From Paracoccus sp. (in: a-proteobacteria) (GTDB taxonomy: Bacteria; Pseudomonadota; Alphaproteobacteria; Rhodobacterales; Rhodobacteraceae), in the NCBI RefSeq assembly GCF_030538755.1, contig NZ_JAUNTJ010000008.1:1-64000 (forward strand): DNA of 64,000 bases, given 5' to 3'. Below, in pieces: positions 8,075 through 20,768 of the stretch (position 1 is its first letter; every line of letters begins with the position of its first letter). A program made the position numbers and the translations under genes. The notes beneath the pieces are model-generated. The model was not told where the DNA came from. It made no database searches and was given only the letters and a program-made list of their open reading frames with translations.

Positions 8075-9052
8075 ATGATGCAGCGGCGCAGATTGACGAC
8101 GGATTTTCAGGTCTCGGCCATCGGCCTTGGCTGCATGGGAATGAGCGAGTTCTATGGCCCCCGCGACGACGCGCAATCGCTGCGGGTGCTGCACAAGGCG
8201 GCGGAACTGGGCGTCACCTTTCTGGATACGGCCGATATGTATGGCCCGCATCACAACGAAGAGCTGATCTGCCGTTTCCTGCGCGAAACCGCCGTGCCGA
8301 TGCAGGTCGCGACCAAGTTCGGGATCGTGCGCAACCCCGGCGAATACCGCCGCAGCATCGACAACAGCCCCGATTACGCCCGCCGCTGCGTCGAAGGATC
8401 GCTGCGGCGGCTGGGGGTTGAGCGGCTCGACCTGTTCTACGTCCACCGCATCGACCGCAGTCGCGACATTCAGGACACGATGGGCGGGCTGTCGCGGCTG
8501 GTGGGCGAAGGCAAGATCGCCCGCATCGGCCTGTGCGAGGTCAGCGCCGCCACTCTGCGCCGCGCCCATGCCATCCATCCGGTGACGGCGGTGCAAAGCG
8601 AATATTCGCTGTGGTCGCGCGAGGTCGAGGCCGAGGTGCTGCCCGCCTGCCGCGAGCTTGGCATCGGTTTCGTGGCCTATTCGCCCTTGGGGCGCGGGTT
8701 TCTGACCGGGCGGGTGCAGGGCTTTGCCAAGGGTGATTTCCGTGCCAGCCTGCCGCGCTTTCAGGCCGGGGCGGTCAAGGTCAACCGCCGGATTGCGGAT
8801 TGCATCGGAAACATTGCCGTGCGCAAGGGCTGCACGGGCGCGCAGCTTGCGCTGGCCTGGCTGCTGGCGCAGGGGGGTGACGTGGTGCCGATCCCCGGCA
8901 CGGTGCGGCCCGATTATCTGCGCGACAATGCGGCAGCGGTGGATCTGCACCTGACCGCCGATGATCTGACCGAGATCGAGCGCAGCCTCGCCGCCCTGCC
9001 GGTCATCGGGGCGCGTTATACGGATGAGGGCATGAAGGGCGTGGACGCATGA
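8075..9052 (+). CDS. Aldo/keto reductase
   Basis: An NADPH-dependent carbonyl reductase with a TIM-barrel fold, 325 residues. The start MMQRRRLTTDFQVSAIGLGC leads into the conserved GLGCMGMSEFYGP. The catalytic tetrad region is visible: D and Y in FLDTADMYGPHHNEELI, K in VATKFGI and H in FYVHRID. The C-terminal cofactor motif VPIPGTVRPDYLRDNAAA is present. It belongs to the YghZ/Tas-like group that commonly reduces aldehydes. Its stop overlaps the start of the next gene as ATGA, so the two are co-translated. Confidence 0.9.
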   Translation: MMQRRRLTTDFQVSAIGLGCMGMSEFYGPRDDAQSLRVLHKAAELGVTFLDTADMYGPHHNEELICRFLRETAVPMQVATKFGIVRNPGEYRRSIDNSPDYARRCVEGSLRRLGVERLDLFYVHRIDRSRDIQDTMGGLSRLVGEGKIARIGLCEVSAATLRRAHAIHPVTAVQSEYSLWSREVEAEVLPACRELGIGFVAYSPLGRGFLTGRVQGFAKGDFRASLPRFQAGAVKVNRRIADCIGNIAVRKGCTGAQLALAWLLAQGGDVVPIPGTVRPDYLRDNAAAVDLHLTADDLTEIERSLAALPVIGARYTDEGMKGVDA

Positions 9053-9420
9053 GCCGCCTTGCCGACGCGCTTGCCATCCTTGAACGGCTGGACCCCGACG
9101 CGCCGCAGCGGGTGCAGGCCAATCTGGATGGTTTCGCCCCCGATGCGGCTGAACTGGTGCTGGGCTATGCCTTTGCCGACATTCTGTCCCGCCCGGCCCT
9201 GAACCTGCGCAGCCGCGAAATGCTGACCGTCGCCATGCTGGCCGCAATGGCCACCGCGCCGGGACAGTTGCAATTCCACATCCGCGCCGCCCTGAACTGC
9301 GGCGTCACGCGCGCGGAAATCATCGAGATCATCTTGCAGGTCTCGGTCTATGCCGGCGTGCCCGCCTGCATGAACGCGATTACGGCGGCAAAGGCGGCGT
9401 TTGCAGGCGCTGATGAATAG
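9049..9420 (+). CDS. Carboxymuconolactone decarboxylase family protein
   Basis: A 123-residue protein of the CMD/AhpD-like fold: helical, with LNLRSREMLTVAMLAAMATAPGQLQFHIRAALNCGVTRAEIIEIILQ split across the characteristic motif region. Family members are either gamma-carboxymuconolactone decarboxylases or small peroxidase-like proteins with a CxxC pair. Here a CxxC pair is not evident, so AhpD-type chemistry is unlikely. It is coupled to the upstream aldo/keto reductase by a 4-bp overlap, suggesting detoxification or catabolism of the same substrate. The substrate is unknown. Confidence 0.85.
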   Translation: MSRLADALAILERLDPDAPQRVQANLDGFAPDAAELVLGYAFADILSRPALNLRSREMLTVAMLAAMATAPGQLQFHIRAALNCGVTRAEIIEIILQVSVYAGVPACMNAITAAKAAFAGADE

Positions 9421-9434
9421 CGCCGCTGGTCGGT

Positions 9435-10393
9435 TTACGCCTGATCCCGCGTGGCCCACTGGCTTGGGGTTGTGCCTGTCACCCGCAGGAATTCGCGGTT
9501 GAAGTTAGATTTTGTATTGAATCCGCTGTCCAGCAGCGCTTGGGTGACGGACGCGCCGCCCTCGATCAGCCCGCAGGCGTGGCGGATGCGCCATCCGTTG
9601 ATATGGCGCGAGACATTGCCGCCGGTCGCGCGGTTCACCGCCGCCGACAGACGCTTTTCGGGCAGGCGCATCCGGCGTGCCAGCCGCGCAAGCGTCAGGT
9701 TCGGGTCCAGATATCTGTTCACGCGCCAGCAGGGCGTCCAGCCGCGACAGGATTTCGGTATCTGCGGCGGTGTCGGTTTCGACCGACGGGGCGGGGGCGA
9801 GGCGGCAGGCAGAACGCTCAGCAGCCCAAGCGCCAGCAGCGAGAGCGACGATCCAAAGCTGATGATCCCGCCCGCCAGATCGGGCCGACCGCCCGCGAAA
9901 GCCGCCGCGATCAGCAGGTCGCTGAGGGCCAAGGCGATCAGCGCCCAGCCCAGCCCGCGCCAGATCAGCACTGGCAGAGACCCCGCTCCCAGCCGGGCCA
10001 GCGGTAAATCGCCTGTCCGGCGCAACCGGATCAGCAGCACCGCGCCATAGCCCGCGAACAGCCCTGCCACGGCCAGATCAACCATCTGCGATACGAACAG
10101 GCCGCAGAATAGCACAAAACCCGGTCCCGCCAGATGAGGCAGCAGATTGCGCGGGCCAAGCCGCCCGAACAGCACCGCCCGATCCACGCAAAAGGCGGGA
10201 TCATCGCCGCCGATACCGGCAGCACCGGTCGCAGCGTCTGCACACCATAGCCCGAGACCATTGCCACGCCCAGCGATTGCAGCCCGCAAAGGGTCAGAAA
10301 CCCGGCCAGCAGCAGGCGGCGTTCCAGCGCGCTGCGCAGCGCGAGCCACAGCAGAATCAGGCCGGTAAAGGCAGGGATGGGCCGCATCAACAT
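9435..10393 (-). pseudogene. AraC-family regulator with membrane N-terminus, frameshifted
   Basis: The C-terminal part reads as an AraC DNA-binding domain (NRYLDPNLTLARLARRM, then NTKSNFNREFLRVTGTTPSQW). The N-terminal part is hydrophobic with several membrane helices, as in the membrane-bound AraC subgroup. The reading frame changes three times: MLMRPIPAFTGLILLW to about 10190 in one frame; VDRAVLFGRLG to about 9800 in a second; VETDTAADTEILSRLDALL in a third at about 9800-9720; then back for the AraC domain. The gene is therefore broken, or the assembly carries indels here. Its neighbours have the same problem. Confidence 0.75.
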
Positions 10394-10503
10394 GGCCCCT
10401 TTCTGGTCCGAAGTCAGGATATTGGCGACCTTTTTCCGGGATAAAGGACGCGAAAAGATCGGGCAGGAGGCAGGTTTGCCGTATCCTTCACAAGGAGTTC
10501 TCG

Positions 10504-11522
10504 ATGAAACCGACCCTTTCTCTGACGACTGCGATCATGCTCGCCGTCCTTGCCGCCCCGGTGCTGGCCGACACGCTGTCCGGCAATGACCGGCTTGATA
10601 TCGACGCGCCCCATCGCGCCCGTCTGGTTTCTGGCTTGATCTGGTATCCTGCCGGAGCCTCAACCTATGCCGTGCCTATCGGTGACGGCCCGCTGTTCGA
10701 GCCGCCCCGCGCCCTTGTCGGCGCGGCGGTTGCCGAGGGGCGGCATCCGCTGGTGCTGCTCTCGCATGGGTCGGGCGGCAATGCCGATGGTCTTGGCTGG
10801 CTGTCGTCGGGGCTGGCCGGGCATGGGGCCATTGTGCTGGCGGTGAAGCATCCCGGCTCGACCACCGGCGACAGTTCGGGCTGGCGCGCGCTTGATTTCA
10901 GCGCGCGGGCGGCGGATCTGAGCGCGGCGCTGGATCAACTGCTGGCCGATCCCGGCTTTGCGGCCTTTATCGACCCGGACCGGATCTCTGCGCTGGGCTT
11001 TTCGCTGGGCGGGGCGACGGCGCCTGGCCTCGGCGGTGCGCGCTTTGATGGGGCTGTGCATCAGGCCAATTGCATCGACGACCCGGCGGCGGCAGATTGC
11101 AGCTTTTTTCTGCGCCGAGGCGTGGATTTCAGCAAGGCGAGGGGGTTTGATGCCGATATGCGCGATCCGCGCGTGACCCGCGCTGTCGCGGTTGATCCGG
11201 GCTTTATCGGCGCGATCATCGGGGGCAGTCTGACAGCGATGCCCCGGTCCATTTCATCAATCTGGGCGAAGGGACCGACCGGTTCCCTGCCGCCGATGTC
11301 AGCCCCGAGGGTCATGATCTGGTGACGCGCATCCCCGGCGCGACCTATAGCATCTTTGCCCCGGCCAGCCATTTCAGCTTTCTGGCGCTCTGCAAGCCCG
11401 GCGGTGCTGAGATGCTGGCCGAGGAGGGCGATGACCCGATCTGCACTGACCCGCCCGGCACCGACCGCCTTAGGCTGCATCACGTGCTGATCGCGGATAT
11501 TGCCGGGGCGTTGGGGCTGTAA
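10504..11522 (+). pseudogene. Exported alpha/beta hydrolase (dienelactone hydrolase-like), frameshifted
   Basis: It starts MKPTLSLTTAIMLAVLAAPV, a Sec signal peptide, after a good AAGGAG site. It has the hydrolase oxyanion region (LVLLSHGSGGNADG) and nucleophile elbow GFSLGG. From about 11230 the frame ends in unrelated sequence (stop at 11325). The expected continuation (APVHFINLGEGTDRFPAADV, then SIFAPASHFSFLALC with the catalytic His) lies in another frame to 11522. A single-base indel at about 11225-11240 explains this. Family resemblance is to predicted dienelactone or acetylhydrolase-like exported enzymes; the substrate is unknown. Confidence 0.75.
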
Positions 11523-11580
11523 GGGAAGGGGGCCGCCTGCTTGCATATGGCGCGGCGATAAACAGCGGGTTGGGTGCCGG

Positions 11581-11937
11581 TCAGTCCGCCGCCCCGGTCT
11601 CATCCAAAGCCCAATCCACCAGTGCCTCGATGCTGGGGCCAAGGGCAAAGCCCCGTTCCGTCAGGGCATATTCCACCCGTGGCGGCACCTCGGGAAAGAC
11701 TTTGCGGGTGACGATCCCGTCTTTTTCCAGCTTTTTCAACTGCTGGATCAGCATCTTCTGGTTTACCCCCTCGACCCGCCGTTCCAGTTCGGAAAAGCGC
11801 AGCGGTGCCTTGGCCGCGAAAAGCTGGACGATGATGACCATGGTCCATTTCCCTTCCAGCACCCGCAAGGTCGCGCTGCTGGCGGCGGCCCAGAAAAGCT
11901 GTTGCTTGTGATCGTCGCATTTCCAGTCGCGCGGCAT
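11581..11937 (-). CDS. HxlR-family transcriptional regulator
   Basis: A 118-residue winged-helix regulator with the HxlR signature LEGKWTMVIIVQLFAAKAPLRFSEL and then VNQKMLIQQLKKLEKDGIV and YALTERG. A cysteine in the N-terminal WKCDDHK segment is placed as in redox- or aldehyde-sensing HxlR proteins; whether it senses anything here is inference. It is divergent from the reductase starting at 12090 across about 150 bp, the usual arrangement for a regulator and its target. Confidence 0.92.
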   Translation of the reverse strand: MPRDWKCDDHKQQLFWAAASSATLRVLEGKWTMVIIVQLFAAKAPLRFSELERRVEGVNQKMLIQQLKKLEKDGIVTRKVFPEVPPRVEYALTERGFALGPSIEALVDWALDETGAAD

Positions 11938-12089
11938 GGCTTACCTTTGAGTGGGTATCTGACCTTGATGCCAGTTCTTGCGGTTCGTGCAGTTCCTGCT
12001 CATATGGCGATCATAATGGGGCTTGTCAGCCGGGGCGAGGCGAAAACCCTCATCGGCGCATCGGGCGGCCTGCAAGGAAAGGAACGGAT

Positions 12090-14041
<1,952 letters not shown>

Positions 14042-14085
14042 ATGTCCGTTTCCCTTGATGTTAACGTGTCAGGTTCTCGGGCCGC

Positions 14086-14898
14086 TTAACCGGTGGTCCC
14101 GTAAAAGAAATTCGCCGTCGCTCCGCCGTCGATCAGGAAATCGCTGCCGGTGATATAGCCGCCCTCGGGTCCGCAGATCAGCGCGGCCAGCGCGGCGATC
14201 TCATCGGGGGTGCCGGCGCGGCCTGCGGGCTGGCGGGCCAGCATGTCGCGATAGAAGCCCGCGCGTTCGCCGTTCAGCTCGTCATGGGCCAGCGGAGTCA
14301 TCACGATGCCGGGGCTGATGGCGTTGATGCGGGCGCTGCGTGCGCCCCAATGCACCGCCTCGGCCCGGACGCGCAGCCCGTTGCCGCGTTTCGCCATCTG
14401 ATAGGCGTGCAGCGTATCGGTGATGTCCCGCACAAAGGGCAGGTCCAGCAGATCATCGGCGGGCGTGGTGGCCAGTTGCGCGTCCTGTTCGGCACTCAGC
14501 GCGGGCATCCGGTATCCCGATTGCGAGGAAATCACGATGCCGCAGCCGCCCGGTGCGATGATGGGGCGGAACGCCTCCAGCAGCATGGCGGTGCCATACA
14601 GATCGACGCGCAGGATGGTTTCCACCGGCGCTTGCGAAGGCGATACCCCCGCCGCCTGCACCAGCGCCTTGACCGGGCCGATGGCGGTTGCGGTGTCGAT
14701 CAGCGCCTGAACCGAGGCGCGGTCTGCCACATCCGCGCTGATCGCCGTGCAGGCAAAGCCCGCCAGTTCCAGCACCTGTGCCGCCTGATCCGCGTTGTCC
14801 TGCCGCAGATCGGCCAGCACCACATGTCGCCCGGCGCTGATCCGTCGCGCAATCGCCTGCCCGATAGAGCCTGCGCCGATGACAACCGTTACCTCCAT
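14086..14898 (-). CDS. Short-chain dehydrogenase/reductase
   Basis: A 270-residue SDR. It has the N-terminal GAGSIGQAIARR dinucleotide motif, the ADVAD segment, the Ser region (IVISSQSGYR), and the catalytic YQMAKRGN (YxxxK). A large insertion between Ser and Tyr (ALSAEQDAQLATTPADDLLD) is seen in a subgroup of SDRs. The C-terminal FLIDGGATANF closes the fold. It sits between two aldo/keto reductase genes on the same strand, 12 bp from the next gene, so the set probably acts on related carbonyl compounds. Confidence 0.9.
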   Translation of the reverse strand: MEVTVVIGAGSIGQAIARRISAGRHVVLADLRQDNADQAAQVLELAGFACTAISADVADRASVQALIDTATAIGPVKALVQAAGVSPSQAPVETILRVDLYGTAMLLEAFRPIIAPGGCGIVISSQSGYRMPALSAEQDAQLATTPADDLLDLPFVRDITDTLHAYQMAKRGNGLRVRAEAVHWGARSARINAISPGIVMTPLAHDELNGERAGFYRDMLARQPAGRAGTPDEIAALAALICGPEGGYITGSDFLIDGGATANFFYGTTG

Positions 14899-14910
14899 CG
14901 CCCGACCCCC

Positions 14911-15900
<990 letters not shown>

Positions 15901-16302
15901 TTAACCTTTCCGATTGTATTCGGCGTCGGTGACGTGTTCCGCCCAATCGACAACCTTGCCATCCTGAACCTCTTGAATGGCGATATGGCTCATGCCCGTA
16001 TCAGGGGCGGCACCGTGCCAGTGGCGTTCGCCGGGGCTGAACCAGACCACATCGCCGGGGTGGATGTCCTCGATCGGGCCGCCTTCGCGCTGGACGCGGC
16101 CGCGCCCAAAGGTGACGATCAGCGTCTGGCCCAGCGGATGCGTGTGCCACGCGGTGCGCGCGCCGGGGTCAAAGGTGACATGCGCACCCTGCACCCGGTC
16201 GGGCGCTGCGGGGTTGAACATCGGGTCCACGCGCACCTTGCCGGTGAACCATTCCGCCGGGCCAGTGCCCGAGGCGTTGCTGCCTGCACGCCAGATTTCC
16301 AT
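15901..16302 (-). CDS. Cupin-domain protein
   Basis: A 133-residue single cupin barrel. Motif 1 is visible as [20 protein letters not shown], with the His pair and the usual spacing to the E/Q position; motif 2 is [17 protein letters not shown]. The metal ligands are thus largely present. Small cupins next to reductases are often binding proteins or quercetinase/carboxylase-like enzymes; the exact role is unknown. It lies between the formylglycine-type gene and the aldo/keto reductase, with gaps of 15 and 3 bp. Confidence 0.88.
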   Translation of the reverse strand: MEIWRAGSNASGTGPAEWFTGKVRVDPMFNPAAPDRVQGAHVTFDPGARTAWHTHPLGQTLIVTFGRGRVQREGGPIEDIHPGDVVWFSPGERHWHGAAPDTGMSHIAIQEVQDGKVVDWAEHVTDAEYNRKG

Positions 16303-16317
16303 GATGTGTCCTTTCGT

Positions 16318-17121
16318 TTACACGTCGCGCACCAGCCGGAATCCGATGCTGATGCCGCGATAATCAGGGGCATAGTCGCGCCGCGCGGCGCTGTGCCAGC
16401 CGTTGCCGGTGGAATGCCAGCTGCCGCCGCGCACCACGCGCCGGGCGCCGTTGGCCGGGCCTGTCGGATCGGTGGCGGGACCGGCGGCATAGGGACCATA
16501 CCAGTCCTGCACCCATTCCCAGACATTGCCGTGAATATCGTGCAGCCCCCACGGGTTGGCGGGCTTTTGCCCGACGGGGTGATGGCCGCCGTCGGAAAAC
16601 TCCTCGCCATACCAGGCATAGCGGCCCAACTGACCCGGATCATCGCCAAAGGAATAGCGCGTCGTGGTGCCCGCGCGGGCGGCATATTCCCATTCGGCCT
16701 CGGTCGGCAGGCGGTGGCCCGGCTCGACCGCGTTCAGCGCGGCGATGAATTCCTGCGCGTCCAGCCAGGATACGGTCGCCGGGTGGTCAGGCCGGGTGAT
16801 GCGTTCGGCCATGCCGGGCAGGTTGTAATAGGGGTTGGAACGGTCGCGGACATAGGGGTTTTCGCCCATCAGCGCCTGCCATTCGGCCTGTGTCACCTCG
16901 GTCCGGGCCATCCAGAAGGGGCGGGTGATGGTGACGCGATGCTGCGGCTGTTCATTGGCGCGGCCCTGCGGATCGCCCATCAGGAACTGCCCTGCCGGGA
17001 TCTGCACAAAGCGGGTGCCAAGGTGGTTGGTCAGGCTCTGCGCCTGCTGCGCGGCCCCTGCACGGGCCAAGGCCATATTGGCAGCGGCCGAGATCATCAG
17101 GGCACGGCGGGTCAGGGGCAT
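16318..17121 (-). CDS. Formylglycine-generating-enzyme-like (SUMF1) protein, exported
   Basis: A 267-residue protein with an N-terminal Tat-like leader (PLTRRALMISAAANMALARA). It has the full FGE-sulfatase fold motifs: MGDPQGRANEQPQHRVTITR, TEVTQAEWQALMG, PVSWLDA-type TVSWLDAQEF, RLPTEAEWEYAARAG, DIHGNVWEWVQDW, RRVVRGGSW and IGFRLVRDV. Proteins of this family activate sulfatases or act as C-type-lectin-like folds without catalysis. No sulfatase gene is in the window, and the cysteine pair of true aerobic FGE is not visible, so activity as an FGE is doubtful. It heads a minus-strand operon. Confidence 0.88.
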   Translation of the reverse strand: MPLTRRALMISAAANMALARAGAAQQAQSLTNHLGTRFVQIPAGQFLMGDPQGRANEQPQHRVTITRPFWMARTEVTQAEWQALMGENPYVRDRSNPYYNLPGMAERITRPDHPATVSWLDAQEFIAALNAVEPGHRLPTEAEWEYAARAGTTTRYSFGDDPGQLGRYAWYGEEFSDGGHHPVGQKPANPWGLHDIHGNVWEWVQDWYGPYAAGPATDPTGPANGARRVVRGGSWHSTGNGWHSAARRDYAPDYRGISIGFRLVRDV

Positions 17122-17233
17122 CGCGGCTTCCTTTCTGCGCTGAGGTCAGGTTAGGCCGTGCCAGTCAGATTGGGAAATACGGAATGAAGAACGCTTTTAT
17201 ACCGGATCGGGCTTAATCGGCGTGGCGGCCATC

Positions 17234-18223
17234 CTATGCCGCGATCTGGTCCACCAGACGGCGCAGATCGCCGAAATAGCCATCCCCCCGCGCCGGGCGG
17301 TTCGGGTCGGACGTGATCGCCACCGACAGCCCCCGCGTCGGGATCAGCGCCAGCATCTGCCCGCCATAGCCGCGCGCGTAATAGCCGGGCTGCCCGGCAT
17401 AGCGGGTCAGGAACCAGCCGTAGCCGTAACTGTCGCCCGAAAAGGGCGAGCGGGTGCGGCTTTGCCATGATTGCGCGATCCAGTCGCGGCTGACGATCTG
17501 CCGGTCGCCCATGCGCCCGCCCGCCAGCACCATATCGCCGATCCGCGCCAGCCCCAGCGGGCTGATCGCCATGTCATTGCCGCCCAGATAGCGCCCCTGC
17601 GGGTCTGCGACCCAAGGCGGGATGCGGATGTCCAGCGGGTTGCCCAGCCAGTTCTGCGCCATCGCGTGCAGGCTCTGCCCCGAGGCGCGGGCCAGTGCCG
17701 CGCCCAGCACATGCCAGCCGCCGGTGGAATAGATGAACCGCCCGCCCGGCTGGCCTGCGGGCTGCGCCAGCGCGGTTGCGACCCAATCGCGGCTGCTGAC
17801 CCAGGCGCCGTAATTCCCGCCCGAGGTGCTGGACAGGCCGGTCTGCATGGTCAGCAGATTGCCGATGGTCAGCCGGTCGCGGGCATCGCCAAAGCCCGCA
17901 TGGCCCAGCAGCGGCAGAACCCGCTGATCCGGGCCGGTAATCACGCCGCGGTCGATGGCGATGCCGGTCAGCAGCGCCAGAATGGTCTTGGACACCGATT
18001 TCACATTGGCGGGCCGGTCGGGGGCGGGGCCTCGGAATGCCTGCGCAAAGACCCGCTGGCCGTTCTGGTGAATGACCAATGTGCGGAACTGATCCAGCCG
18101 TGCGGCCTGCGCAATCGCGGCATCCATCCCCCGCGAAGCCGCGCCCTGCGCCAGCATCGGCGTGGCAAGGGTCGTGACGGTGGCGGCACCGGCAAGGATC
18201 AGAAAGCGGCGGCGGTTGGGCAT
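17234..18223 (-). CDS. Serine beta-lactamase-like hydrolase (class C / DD-peptidase fold)
   Basis: It is 329 residues from the ATG at 18223, chosen over an upstream start because AAAGGAGA lies just before it and a Tat-type leader (PNRRRFLILAGAATVTTLA) begins there. The active-site motif SVSK is at S76-K79, with YSTGGW as the probable second motif and a C-terminal RGYGGQ region. Such exported proteins are esterases, DD-peptidases or beta-lactamases; antibiotic resistance cannot be inferred. It is divergent from the LysR gene at 18415, which may regulate it. Confidence 0.88.
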   Translation of the reverse strand: MPNRRRFLILAGAATVTTLATPMLAQGAASRGMDAAIAQAARLDQFRTLVIHQNGQRVFAQAFRGPAPDRPANVKSVSKTILALLTGIAIDRGVITGPDQRVLPLLGHAGFGDARDRLTIGNLLTMQTGLSSTSGGNYGAWVSSRDWVATALAQPAGQPGGRFIYSTGGWHVLGAALARASGQSLHAMAQNWLGNPLDIRIPPWVADPQGRYLGGNDMAISPLGLARIGDMVLAGGRMGDRQIVSRDWIAQSWQSRTRSPFSGDSYGYGWFLTRYAGQPGYYARGYGGQMLALIPTRGLSVAITSDPNRPARGDGYFGDLRRLVDQIAA

Positions 18224-18414
18224 CGGGTCTCCTTTCGGTTGTGACAGATTTGGGGGCTGCGCCTTGGCGATCAAGCGGCGGATTGATCGCAATTCGGCAT
18301 AGGTCTTAGCTGCACTTTGGCTGGAACCGTTATTTGGCCCGTGCAGAACGCCGCCGAATATGCTAGGTCGGGGCGAAACCCATATCCGGCAGGTATCAAT
18401 AGCGACGCGATGAG

Positions 18415-19290
18415 ATGAGCGATCTGATGGCCTTTCTGGCCGTGGCCGAGGAGCGCAGCTTTACCCGCGCCGCCACCCGGCTGGGCACCTCGCAAAGCGC
18501 GGTCAGCGCCGTGGTGCGCCGGTTAGAGGAACGGCTGGGTGTGCGCCTGCTGACCCGCACCACCCGCGCGGTATCCCCGACCGAGGCCGGGCAGCGGCTG
18601 GCCGACACGCTGCGGCCCGCGCTGGATAATGTCAGCGCCGAACTGGCGATGCTGGACGACATGCGCGCCCGGCCTTCGGGAACGATCCGGCTGACGGCCG
18701 GCCAGCCTGCCGCGCATCTGGTGATGCCGGTGGCGCTGCGGCTGATGGCGGAGCACCCGGATGTGAATATCGAGATCAGCACCGATCCCCGCTTTGTCGA
18801 TATTGCCCGCGAGGGGTTCGACGCGGGCATCCGTCTGGGCGAAAGTCTGGCCAAGGATATGATCGCCGTCCGCATCGGCCCGGATCTGGAAATGACCGTC
18901 GCCGGAACGCCCGGCTATTTCCGCGACAACCCGCCGCCGCAAACCCCGCATGACCTGACCGCGCACAACTGCATCAACCTGCGGATGCTCGGTTCCGGCG
19001 GGCTGTATATCTGGGAGTTCGAGCGCGAAGGCCGCCCGCTGAACGTCCGGGTCGAGGGCCAGTTCACATGCAGCGACAGCGATCTGGCGGTGCAGGCGGC
19101 GCTGGCCGGGCGCGGGCTGATCTGCCTGCCGTCCGACCACCTTGATCCCTATATCGCCGACGGGCGGCTGGTGCGGGTGCTGACCGACTGGTGCCCGCCC
19201 TTTCCCGGCTATCACCTGTATTATCCCAGCAGGCGGCAGGTCTCGCCCGCGTTCCGCCTGCTGGTCGATGCGCTGCGCTGGCGGGGTTAG
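18415..19290 (+). CDS. LysR-family transcriptional regulator
   Basis: A 291-residue LysR protein. Its winged helix reads MAFLAVAEERSFTRAATRLG then TSQSAVSAVVRRLEERLGVRLL, and the second domain is of the substrate-binding type ending in LLVDALRWRG. It is of the AaeR/DsdC-like clade that often sits beside oxidoreductases. The gene is divergent from the beta-lactamase-like gene (192 bp apart) and convergent with the gene at 19287, the two stops overlapping by 2-3 bp. Confidence 0.92.
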   Translation: MSDLMAFLAVAEERSFTRAATRLGTSQSAVSAVVRRLEERLGVRLLTRTTRAVSPTEAGQRLADTLRPALDNVSAELAMLDDMRARPSGTIRLTAGQPAAHLVMPVALRLMAEHPDVNIEISTDPRFVDIAREGFDAGIRLGESLAKDMIAVRIGPDLEMTVAGTPGYFRDNPPPQTPHDLTAHNCINLRMLGSGGLYIWEFEREGRPLNVRVEGQFTCSDSDLAVQAALAGRGLICLPSDHLDPYIADGRLVRVLTDWCPPFPGYHLYYPSRRQVSPAFRLLVDALRWRG

Positions 19291-20744
19291 CCGGGGCAGG
19301 CGAAGGTCAGCGCCTGTGCTTCTTCGACAGTGCGCCGGGCTTCCTGGGGTAACAGCACGCGGTCGCGGACATTGGCATTGGTGATCGCCTGAACCCGCGC
19401 CACATAGGCGTCGTGGCTGCCATACAGCGCGCACATCTCGGCCTCGGAATAATCGGTATGGGTGCCCGAGGGGCCGCAAAAGCCCGGACCTTGACCGATC
19501 CCCTCGTTCGCGGCCATCGGCGCATCGCGGGCGGCGGTGCGGATGCCGCCGAGGATCTGGCCGTTCGCATCGCGCAGATATTGCGGCCGTTCCTGATCGT
19601 CCACCACGAAGCGCGCGGCGGTGGCGGGTGCCATGCCGCCCTGAATCCACCCGTCCAGCGCGGCCAGCGCCGCCTTTAACACATCGCCATTCGGCACCCG
19701 GCTGTAAAGCGAGGGCGACCCGCACGGCCCGCGTTCCCGCGTCAGGTCGGACACGCTCAACACCCGGTCGCCATCGCGGAACGCACCGTCACGGAGGATC
19801 ATCGGATCGACGTAATCACGCATTTCCTCCAGCGAGAAATGCGCGGCACCGTTGATTTCCCACCAGCGTTGATGGTCGGTGTCCGCTTGCGGGGGCTGGC
19901 CCAGCAGAAAGGTGAAAATCTCGGTCCCGATGGTGATGGCCTTGACGCCGGTATCGGTGCGCAACTGCCCGCTGCGGTCATAGAACAGGAACCCGTCATA
20001 GACCCGGTGCAGCGGCTGGATGCTGTTGTAATAGCTGGAAACCTTTAGCGTGGATTGCGATTCCGAGGCGGCGATCAGCCGTTCGGCCCGCAGCCCGACC
20101 ATCAGATCGGGCGCGCCCGCGCGGGCCAGTTGCCCGATCTGGGAAAAGATGTCCCATGCCAGCACATCGCCGCCCTTTGCCATGATCGAGGGATCGGCGG
20201 GGTCGATCTCATCCCCGGTCAGCGGGTCGGTGTTCGGGGCCGCGACACTCAGCGCGCCATAGCGGTCGGGGTTCCAGCGCCGCATCGCCTCGATCCCGTT
20301 GCGCTGCGCGCTGACGCCGATCCAGACATAGCCGTCGCGCAGCAGCAATTCGCGCGTGGCCCCAAAGACGAAATCGACGTCCTGATCCAGCGACACGTTC
20401 AGCCATTCGATCACCGCCGTGCCATTGAACTGCGCCGGATCGCTGGGGCGGCGCACCAGAACGCGGGTCGTATAGGGGTGGCCGCCGTCGATCAGCGTGG
20501 CCTCGGCCAGAGGATCGGTGATCCGGTAACGCCCGGCCTGACCCGAGACGAAATACTCCGTTTCGGTATAGCCATTGGCGGCCATGGGCATGACCGTCGC
20601 GCTCATCGCGGTGCCGGTGTCGGGCGGGGTGCTGATGCTTTGCGCCTGCGCCAGAGCGGGCGCGGTGCCGGTCATCAGCGCGCAGGCCATCGCCGCGACA
20701 AGGCGGGTCAGGGCCGGGCGGTCCTGATTTTTGATGCGTTTCAT
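19287..20744 (-). CDS. Exported alpha/beta-hydrolase-domain protein
   Basis: A 485-residue protein with a cleavable Sec-type leader (LTRLVAAMACALMTGTAPAL then AQAQS). The body matches the large alpha/beta hydrolase domain family (Abhydrolase_10 type), with conserved FNGTAVIEWLNVS, GYVWIGVSAQRNGIE and INGAAHFSLEEMRDY containing the likely catalytic His region. A candidate nucleophile region is ASESQSTLKVSSYYN. Substrates of the family are poorly known. Its end overlaps the convergent LysR gene's end, leaving no room for a separate terminator. Confidence 0.85.
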   Translation of the reverse strand: MKRIKNQDRPALTRLVAAMACALMTGTAPALAQAQSISTPPDTGTAMSATVMPMAANGYTETEYFVSGQAGRYRITDPLAEATLIDGGHPYTTRVLVRRPSDPAQFNGTAVIEWLNVSLDQDVDFVFGATRELLLRDGYVWIGVSAQRNGIEAMRRWNPDRYGALSVAAPNTDPLTGDEIDPADPSIMAKGGDVLAWDIFSQIGQLARAGAPDLMVGLRAERLIAASESQSTLKVSSYYNSIQPLHRVYDGFLFYDRSGQLRTDTGVKAITIGTEIFTFLLGQPPQADTDHQRWWEINGAAHFSLEEMRDYVDPMILRDGAFRDGDRVLSVSDLTRERGPCGSPSLYSRVPNGDVLKAALAALDGWIQGGMAPATAARFVVDDQERPQYLRDANGQILGGIRTAARDAPMAANEGIGQGPGFCGPSGTHTDYSEAEMCALYGSHDAYVARVQAITNANVRDRVLLPQEARRTVEEAQALTFACPG

Positions 20745-20768
20745 CGGATGTCCCTTGTGCTGGCGCGA